Assembly: GCA_964019415.1 (NCBI GenBank)
Contig: OZ025886.1
Location: forward strand, 2,595,584 to 2,659,583
Source of the DNA: Ianthella basta
Lineage: Eukaryota; Porifera; Demospongiae; Verongiida; Ianthellidae
DNA: 64,000 nt
Direction: 5' to 3'
Positions 56,835-64,000 of this stretch are shown piece by piece (position 1 is the stretch's first letter; each line of letters begins with the position of its first letter). The position numbers and the translations under genes were made by a program. Below the pieces are notes generated by a model. It was not told the origin of the DNA. It saw nothing but the letters and a program-made list of their open reading frames with translations, and ran no database searches.

Positions 56835-59800
56835 TCAGTGCTCTAAAATGTTGTCCACTTCTGTCCAGTCAATGTCTGTGAGAACACTGCTACTGGTGGA
56901 AGGAGTATCGTCATCTGTGACATCTCTCTAAACAGAACAGAATTGGGTACAAAACATTATTACAATTGCTAGCATGATGTAGGCCATCACCGACACAGTA
57001 CATGCTTGGAGTACAACACTGACAAAATGTCGGTGCAAGTGATTCTTTTGTGTTTGCTCAAGACTGGATTTCACATGAGCTAGGGCTGATAGTACCATGA
57101 TTGTAGTAAACTGACTATGTTGCAGAATTGTATCTGGAAGCTCCAAAGTACAATACAGATAGTAGTTGCAAAGCCATGTATAATATTATGGATTCAGATA
57201 CATTTATAAAGATGCATTGAAAGAGAGCATGACAAGTACTGTACATGTACACAGGGAGGAGTCGCTGCTCCAGTGTGTCATCCTTTAGTTAAGATGCACT
57301 GGTAATACCTTATAGCTATATAGAGTGACTTGCGTGGGCGGATCAAAGGGATTTTGAGTACTTTATATTGCGTAATCTTGCACCGTGCTTTATGGCCGTT
57401 CTTTATGGAAGTTAAAGAACGCTAGGTGTGCCATAAAGAACTCTATCAAGAGACGCAAGCACTCAAACTTCCTCCTTACGCTTTTAAGGGTGGATTCTGT
57501 CCAGTGTGGTCTGACTGAGACCGCGAATTACAAAAGTTCCTTTTCATTTCTGCCGAATTGTGACCTCGCCGCTCCGTAAGTTAAAGCCTAGCCTGCTACC
57601 CATCCTTCGCTTCTGAAAGGCGGCAACGAGTGCTCTAATGGCAGAGGAAAGGTGCTTCGTTAGTTCTTTTTGCGTCTCTTGAACTGGCAGTCCGAGCGGG
57701 CATTTGCGCACTAGCTAGCTAGCTAGCCAAACGGATAGTAACAACGGCAGCAAATAGTTGTTCTTGTGCGATGATAAAAAGAACATAGCGCAGCTCAGAC
57801 TTGTTCTATTAAGGCGCATTGAGAGTCTTCTTGCCAGCGAAGGACCGTTTTCGCCTAATACTGCTACAGCTACTCGCTTCACTCTACCTTCCTTCTGACC
57901 AGAATGCGAGGTAAGTTTGAATGGAGTCAACCAATCGGATTACAGATGACGCAATAGAATTAGCCAAATATGGCTTGCAGATGACGCAATCGGAAAATGG
58001 AAGACTGAAGGCCAACCGTCCGCCCGCGCAAGTCACTCTATATCATTTAAAGTGGGCTAGGAGTGCTTTACGCGATTTATGGCACTCGGTGTGGGGGTCT
58101 CGTTGCGTGATAAAGCACTCGGCTTCGCCTCGTGCTTTATCAGAAACTCGACCCCCACACCTCGAGCCATAAATCGCGTAAAGCACTCCTAGCCCACTTT
58201 AAGTAACATATACAGTGTATAGAATGGAACTGGATATAGATAATTTTATACCTTACGAGCAATCACATAAGACTGGAAAAAATTCAATGGTAAGATGTTT
58301 CGACTCCAAAAGCCCCTGTACCTTTGCAGTCAAATTGGTAGTGGCGACTATGTGTACTTTCCTACACAAACTATACACTGTGGTACTGTCCCTCTCTCAC
58401 CAACAGCCGAGTGACAGTCTCTATTTCTTCTGCTGTCAGACCTTCCACACTTGCTATCTTCCTCAGAGGCTTGTGTCTGCTCTGATGATCCTTCACAGCT
58501 TCACCAAGCACAACAGGCCTAGGCATGGATGACGACGAGGAGCCTACCGGGAGTGAAAAGGGGACAAAGTCTGCACTGTATCTATTCACCATGCAGTAAC
58601 TGACAGTTGGTAAACTCAGTTTGCAGGATTATGCACCATAGTGCTAGTGTATGACCACACTGTGTAGCACATAGTACATAGTGTGCCCATCCTAACTATG
58701 CTACATTGAGGCTACCAACCTGTTGTCTTTGTCCAGGTGCTTCCGGCTCCGGCTGACTGCATTGGTCTCTTTGCTCTCCTGGGTAGTCCTGAGGGAAGGG
58801 GAGCTTGGGAAAGCACCCGAGTACCACTTGCTACCGTTGAGTGTTTGCGGTTCTCCTTTGAGTGTTCCCTTGACTTCTGTGGTTGGTGGTGAATAATGTC
58901 TGCCATCAATGCATAGGCATCATGTACTCTCTTTTCTCGATGTTCCTCAAGCAGCTCCCTGAATTCAGCAAGAATACACAGTGCAACAGAGCCAATAGAA
59001 CTATGACATTGTACAATGCACAAACACACAACACACACACACATGAGCGCGTGCACGCTCACACACACACACACTTTCAGATATATGGGGCTTTCTGTAA
59101 ATGCACAGCAAAGACTAGAGTGTGAAGGCACCATGGGCAGCAGGATGGAGCCCAGGAGGAGGAATCAATCACCATCATACCAAGCAATGGAATGTTCACA
59201 CTGGCCAGTTGTCCTTTCACACTCACTCATCTGTCAGAGAAACTGCTACACGATAGCTTACTTCAAATACAAGCACAAAGTATACTATATCTTGTTTGGT
59301 CAATTCGCTCATACAGCTTCTCAGTCTTGGGCAAACTGAGTACACGGCAGCAATTCAACGGCTGGGCGCATGCAGAGTTTGACTACTCAGGGATAGTTTA
59401 AGATTGACCAATAAGGGAGCAGTTTTTTGAGATTGCAAGCCAATTCAACATGCCCTTCCAATGTGCTCATAATGACATTTTACAATATACATCCTCCCTC
59501 AGATACAGTAGTCCCCACTAATTAAGGAGGCAACCACATGTCCACACACCTTCTTCTCTCTTGTCGTTCTCTCTGGTTTCTCTGTACCTAAGTATAAATT
59601 GAAAGTATAGACATGGAGTAAAATTATATATAAACAGTACATGTGTATTTGAATTGTAATACTGCACACATTGCATCACTCCACATGTTTGCTAACGATG
59701 TAAGATCACAGACCAAAGTAGACACAAGTAATTACGTACATACACTATAAGCTAAATGTACTGTACAAGGTTCCCCTTGTTCTCCACACACAAATCAATC

Positions 59801-60961
59801 TGACCCTCACTTCACAACCCAACATTTCACAGTCACTCACACACAGATGCTTACCCCTGACTGCACAGGAGGCACAAAAGGCCTCTTCTCCTTCCTGATG
59901 CGAGAGTCACGCTCAGATTTATATTTCTCCTTATAGTTCTTTCGTCTTTCCTCCATCCATTGTCTCAGTTCTTCCCTGTTCCTTTCATGGAGGGGGGCTC
60001 CTGGGAGGGATCGACTGTACAGCAAAAGATAGGATTGGAAAATAAAGTGAACAGCATACAAAATGGCATGCTTTGGACACTGCAATTCAGAGTTATAACA
60101 TACTTAACTCTAACTGTACACACACAGACTCAAAGCTGACCCATTAAGCATTAGCTTGAGGTATGTACTGTAAGCAATTAGTATGGTAGTCTTACGCACG
60201 TTCTTTGTTTGTAGTGAGGCAACCTCTGGAGCCTGTCCTTGCCACGTCTGTCTTGTGAGGACATTCCATCCACTGATCCACTACTAGCACGTCTTGACAC
60301 TTGGCCAATTAGGTTGTGATCATTGGGTGGGGCCTTTAAATAAGTAGCCCTGTCCACTTTCACATCATTGTCTCCTTCCAAAGAAGAGTGACAAGACTCT
60401 GCCTGAGTTGTTCTCTTCACGAGCTCTCCCACCAACTGAACAGTGATACAGTGGCACGGTACAATGTAACACAAGCACCTTATTTCATGAATATGTTGTC
60501 AGATTTCAACCAACACTGAACCAATGACACAATACCAAGGCAGATAATGTATACACTAGCAACACTACAATACAATACACACAGTGACACAACACACAGA
60601 ACACAATACACACATTAAACACTAGAGGTGTCCATGTGATGTCACAGTGCACAGTGTACCTTGTAAGAGTCCAGTTTTATCTCCCGTTGGACGTTGTATG
60701 CAGTGGCCTCCAGTGCATTGAGCTGGGCTTCAACATGCTTCAATTTTGATAGAATATCGTCTGTCTTTCTTGGTTGGCCTCCAACAGTGCGATGAGGACT
60801 CTTTACAGCTTGGGGCTCATCAGCAGTGGCCACAGCTAGTATGTTTTTGCTGCTGGTGCCAATTTCTGGCAGTGGGAAACACACCGATATGAACAATAGA
60901 CAACTGTGTACACACAATGCATGGTACGCTACACCACAGTACACCATACCACACCACAAAT

Positions 60962-61049
<88 letters not shown>

Positions 61050-63586
61050 CAGTACACTACTGCCCATGCACACACCATGCTGCTGAGATGCACCAATGGA
61101 GCCATCAGATATGCTTGATGCCATTGACTCCCTCAAAGTGAAGTCCGCTGCATCCAGAGGGTCTCCTGTTTGGAGTGTGCTCTCGCTATCTGCACCATCA
61201 GCAACCAATGTGTCATTTGGGTCAATGTCTTCCACTGATAAGAAGTTTCGAGTTGGAGCACCACTTGGATGCCCTAGTGACAGAGTGGCACTGTCACGCT
61301 TCCCCAGAGGAGCTTCCTCACTGGCTTGAGCCACCTCATACAGTGCCTCCCCACCAACAGCTCTTTGAGCCAGCTGTTGTGTGAGCTGTACACCTGATTC
61401 TTTACTAACTGGAGCCAGCTCTCCTCCCTTTTCATCTTCAGGTGTTCCCCCCAATTTAGTCAGCTGCTGTGCTTCTTTGTGGACTGACTCTGTGAACTGC
61501 TGCAAGTCAACTGGGCTGCTTTGAGAAGATGTTGGGACAACAGTTGATTTACCACTGTAGAGCTGCTTCTGTGGCTTGCTGACTTGTGGCACCTCCTGTG
61601 TCCTTGCTGCTACCTGTCGGTCTTGAATGGGATGAGTTAGCTTCATGTCTTCAATCCTCAAATCCAAAGACACTTGAACGCTAGCCTCTGCAACTGGGTT
61701 TGCCGCAACTGGCTTAGTAGGCACGCTCTGTGCTGTTGACATGTCACTACCATTTGACGCTGGCTTTCCCCTTGCCTTATTCCCTTTCCTTCTCATCTTC
61801 CTTGTGTCAATGTCTCCAGCAGATGACACAGATGTGTCAGAGTATATATCCTTGGTTCTCTTAGGTTTGGTCCCATGCCTGTGATGAGCAGGGGGTGGAT
61901 CATGGACAGGTGACCCATGTGCTAGCATGTCATCTGGCAGCTCGAGGAATTTGAATCCTTCCTGGTGATGTCTGTAGAAAGCGTCTGTGTTCTGTAACTG
62001 AACTGGATGCTGTTGAAGCATATCTGAAGAAGGAAAGGTGGGGACAAATGGTTTGAGAGGCATCTTCAACAACTCATAACGACCAGCAACACCAGGTGCT
62101 TCAAGAGGTCTTTCTGCTGAACTGACATCAGGGAAGGACAAAAGTGGTAAATCGCTAGCATTTTGCTGTTTAACAGGTGGAAATTGGAGAACTGGGAATG
62201 GACTGTGCACTGGCTCATCATGTAGCTGTAGCAGTTGGAAGCTCTGCTGCTGCAGCTGCTTGGGTGCAAAGGTGAGCAGTGGGAAGGTGCTGCTGTGGCG
62301 AGGAGCACCTTGCATGTCCACGGCACCTTCTAGTTGCTCCTGGGGCTGTTGTAACTGCTTGAACGCTGTGGTTGGGCTCTTGGTAGTCCAAGCTTCTCTG
62401 GGTGGCGGAGGATGGTCATGAACCTCTGTGCCAAGAGCAGTGCTGGGAGGTACCAGTTGTGCATTTCCCAGATGTGGGAAGGAGAAAGAGTCATGAGTTA
62501 CAGGGACATAGCCTGAGGATATGCCTACAGGTGGTCCCTGGTGGCTTGCAGAGAAGGCTGACATGGGATGGGGAGTGAGAGAGGCAGGATGCGGGGGAAG
62601 GGGGAGCAGTGGGAATATCACTCCATCAACTGTGTGTGTAGGATGCAGGCTGTGTGAGGCAGGATGTGGAGCTAGTGAGATCTGAGGATGATCGTCAGTC
62701 CAAGGTGTGTGTGATGGCCGAGAAACTTCCTCAGGATGTGGTGCAAGGGAGAGCTGGGGAAGAGAGCTGGTTTGAAGGCTGCGCATGCCCTGCGGGTGTG
62801 GCTGGACTGCAGGATGAGGAGGGCCAGAGGTAGCACCACATGCCACACTAGGCACACCTCGACCCCCCACACCGTGCCAAGAACGAATCTGCAGTACCTG
62901 AGACTGACCTAACCCTGCCTCTTCCAGCTGCCCTGGAGTGAGCTCAGACATTGATGACTCTGATTGGAAGCTGTAGCGCTCACCAGCACTTATACAACTA
63001 GCAGTGTCTTCAGAGCAAGGGACTGATTTGTTAAAGCTTGCTTTTGCCCTACCACTGCCTGCAATGGGCTCTGTGTCCCCAGCAGCATCAGTTACCCTGC
63101 CAGTGCCATGAGCACTGCTTCTCACTGGCAGTGGAAGGGCGAATGCACTCTGATTACTGCTGGATACACCCTGTGCACGTGGATGTGTTGGTTGCACACC
63201 ACTTTCTTTCATGACAGTTGCTAAGTGAGGTGGTTGGCTCAGGTCTTCACTGGCGGCAGGCTGGTTGGTTTCGGTCCTTTCAGAGCACAAATCCCCACTC
63301 TGGATTGTGGCTGGATTGGGTGTGGGATTGCTGTGCTCGTCTTGGCCAAACTGTGGATGAAAAGCACAAACCACACACATACTTATGGTTGCCACAGAAT
63401 AACTAATGCAAAATAGATCAACATCAGCATAGTCTTATATTCAAATGGATAAATTAAATCAACACCAACCTGTCTGTGTGTGTCTTCTGTGAAGTGATTC
63501 CCATTCCCACTAGGTGGTGCACTCTGCATAGGAGCAGCATCAGAGACACTACTGTCCAGAGCCGTCAGTAGCTGACCGTGGTTCCC
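56835..63586 (-). CDS. CPLANE1: CPLANE1 C-terminal part (gene continues past the right edge)
   Basis: CPLANE1 (Joubert-syndrome protein JBTS17) works with INTU, FUZ and WDPCP in ciliogenesis and planar polarity. Exons in transcript order: 63586-63470, 63350-61076, 60865-60660, 60435-60200, 60014-59855, 59581-59550, 58958-58720, 58570-58401, 56927-56835. They make 1175 codons plus stop, all phases consistent. The big exon is Pro/Ser/Gln-rich with repeated LLxFxP-like motifs (PLLTFAP, PVLQFPP, PLLSFPD). Then come a coiled coil (KHVEAQLNALEATA), a basic helix (LRQWMEERRKNYKEKYKSE, KRPF), LLEEHREKRVHDAYALMADII and the terminal SSSVLTDIDWTEVDNILEH. These match, in order, the human C-terminal WMKRK-type helix, the LxxHxxRxxxAxxLMxELL segment and SILSKLDWNAIEDM as I recall them. 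The 210-bp intron 60866-61075 is a multiple of three and free of stops. Confidence 0.75.
57322..58039. mobile_element. DNA element with AGAGTGACTTGCG ends in CPLANE1 intron
   Basis: The left end agagtgacttgcgtgggcgg and the right end ccgcccgcgcaagtcactct are inverted repeats, flanked by ATAT on both sides. About 720 bp, without a recognised transposase. Absent from unit A. Confidence 0.75.
58046..58203. mobile_element. 158-bp hairpin MITE beside the previous element
   Basis: tttaaagtgggctaggagtg and its complement form the ends; pairing continues through ctttacgcgatttatggc and on to an inner gataaagcac/gtgctttatc stem. It lies 6 bp from the preceding element and is unit-B specific. Confidence 0.8.
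60963..61043. repeat. (CA)n microsatellite inside a CPLANE1 intron
   Basis: About 80 bp of CA on the plus strand (GT on the transcript), lying 30-110 bp after the 5' splice site at 61076. Translated in the incoming frame it reads Val-Cys repeats. Confidence 0.95.
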
Positions 63587-64000
63587 CTATATCATATACA
63601 TATACCAAAGAGTACACAATGTACAAGGTAGCCAACAACCAACAACTCGTGCAACAGAATGCTAACACCAAACATGTGTACATAATCCCTATCTATTGGA
63701 AATACAATACATGTGTACATATGGCTGGCCACATGCAGCTGGGGTCATATTACTGTATATAAACACTGTGTGGCATGTATGCCGGAGCTTCTCCTCACTA
63801 GCATTGCATGCATACTAAAACTCTGCATCTGTAAAGCAGCAGCCTAGCATACAGGCAAGTGAAGGAGTATGCTGAGATGTACTATATAATACAAATGTTA
63901 CGAACTATACGAACTATGTATGTGTGAGCTCGCAAGTACTAATACGATGAGAGCCAAGGAATCCTACAAAGAGAACAACACTTCATTTTGGCATTAGCTG
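63587..64000 (-). other. CPLANE1 intron at right edge
   Basis: The exon at 63586-63470 begins in phase 0 after a TAG acceptor, so upstream exons must lie beyond the window. The remaining 414 bp shows no exon or element. Confidence 0.6.

Noticed and set aside
58371-58400. Stop codon at 58371 as the end of CPLANE1
   Set aside because: A donor at 58400 joins in phase to a further exon (56927-56835) whose product ends in an acidic motif like the human C-terminus, and unit A conserves the same pair.
1-64000. CRISPR arrays, operons, tRNA or rRNA genes
   Set aside because: The window is intron-bearing animal DNA; no spaced short direct repeats and no complete cloverleaf or rRNA core were seen.

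Overview
The window looks like nuclear DNA of an early-branching animal, most likely a sponge. This is inferred from intron-rich animal genes, tyrosine-signalling receptors, AT-rich introns full of short repeats, and a dense, varied load of mobile elements. No marker gene fixes the species.

Layout. (1) 0.5-13.3 kb: a complete minus-strand RAD17 (DNA-damage checkpoint clamp loader), reconstructed as 16 exons and 638 codons. A second copy of its last exon, broken, lies downstream. A complete intronless NAD(P)-binding NmrA-like gene sits inside one RAD17 intron on the same strand. (2) 13.8-18.3 kb and 38.6-40.0 kb: three intronless genes for one unusual protein: N-terminal RING-like zinc finger, NYN/PIN-like RNase domain, CCCH zinc finger, CCHC zinc knuckle. 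(3) About 16.1-35.97 kb (unit A) and 35.97-59.9 kb (unit B): a large direct tandem duplication. Each unit holds a fragment of the RING-NYN gene, a full RING-NYN gene, a nine-exon receptor gene (signal peptide, NIDO, two Ig domains, FN3-like region, Thr-rich stalk, one membrane helix, tyrosine-rich tail) and the 3' end of CPLANE1 on the minus strand. CPLANE1 is continuous to the right edge only in unit B; in unit A it is cut at the duplication junction.

After duplication the units gained different insertions. Unit A has a 4-kb foldback element with two nested elements, a small PHD-finger DNA transposon and a short hairpin element. Unit B has a Penelope-like retroelement with a 14-bp target duplication, a 3.3-kb reverse-transcriptase element with a 15-bp target duplication, a LINE fragment, two long palindromes and several hairpin elements. 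Hammerhead-ribozyme-like motifs mark the Penelope-like sequences.

How the genes may work together. RAD17 and CPLANE1 are ordinary conserved genes (checkpoint; cilium assembly and planar polarity). The novel candidate is the repeated pair between them: a putative RING-NYN-CCCH RNase about 600 bp upstream of a same-strand Ig/NIDO receptor, duplicated together, with the two receptor tails having lost different tyrosine motifs. A receptor plus mRNA-decay module in innate recognition or self/non-self signalling is a hypothesis from architecture and linkage only.

Exon boundaries were placed by eye from GT/GC-AG sites, reading phase and family similarity. Each spliced model closes in frame, but none was tested against transcripts.
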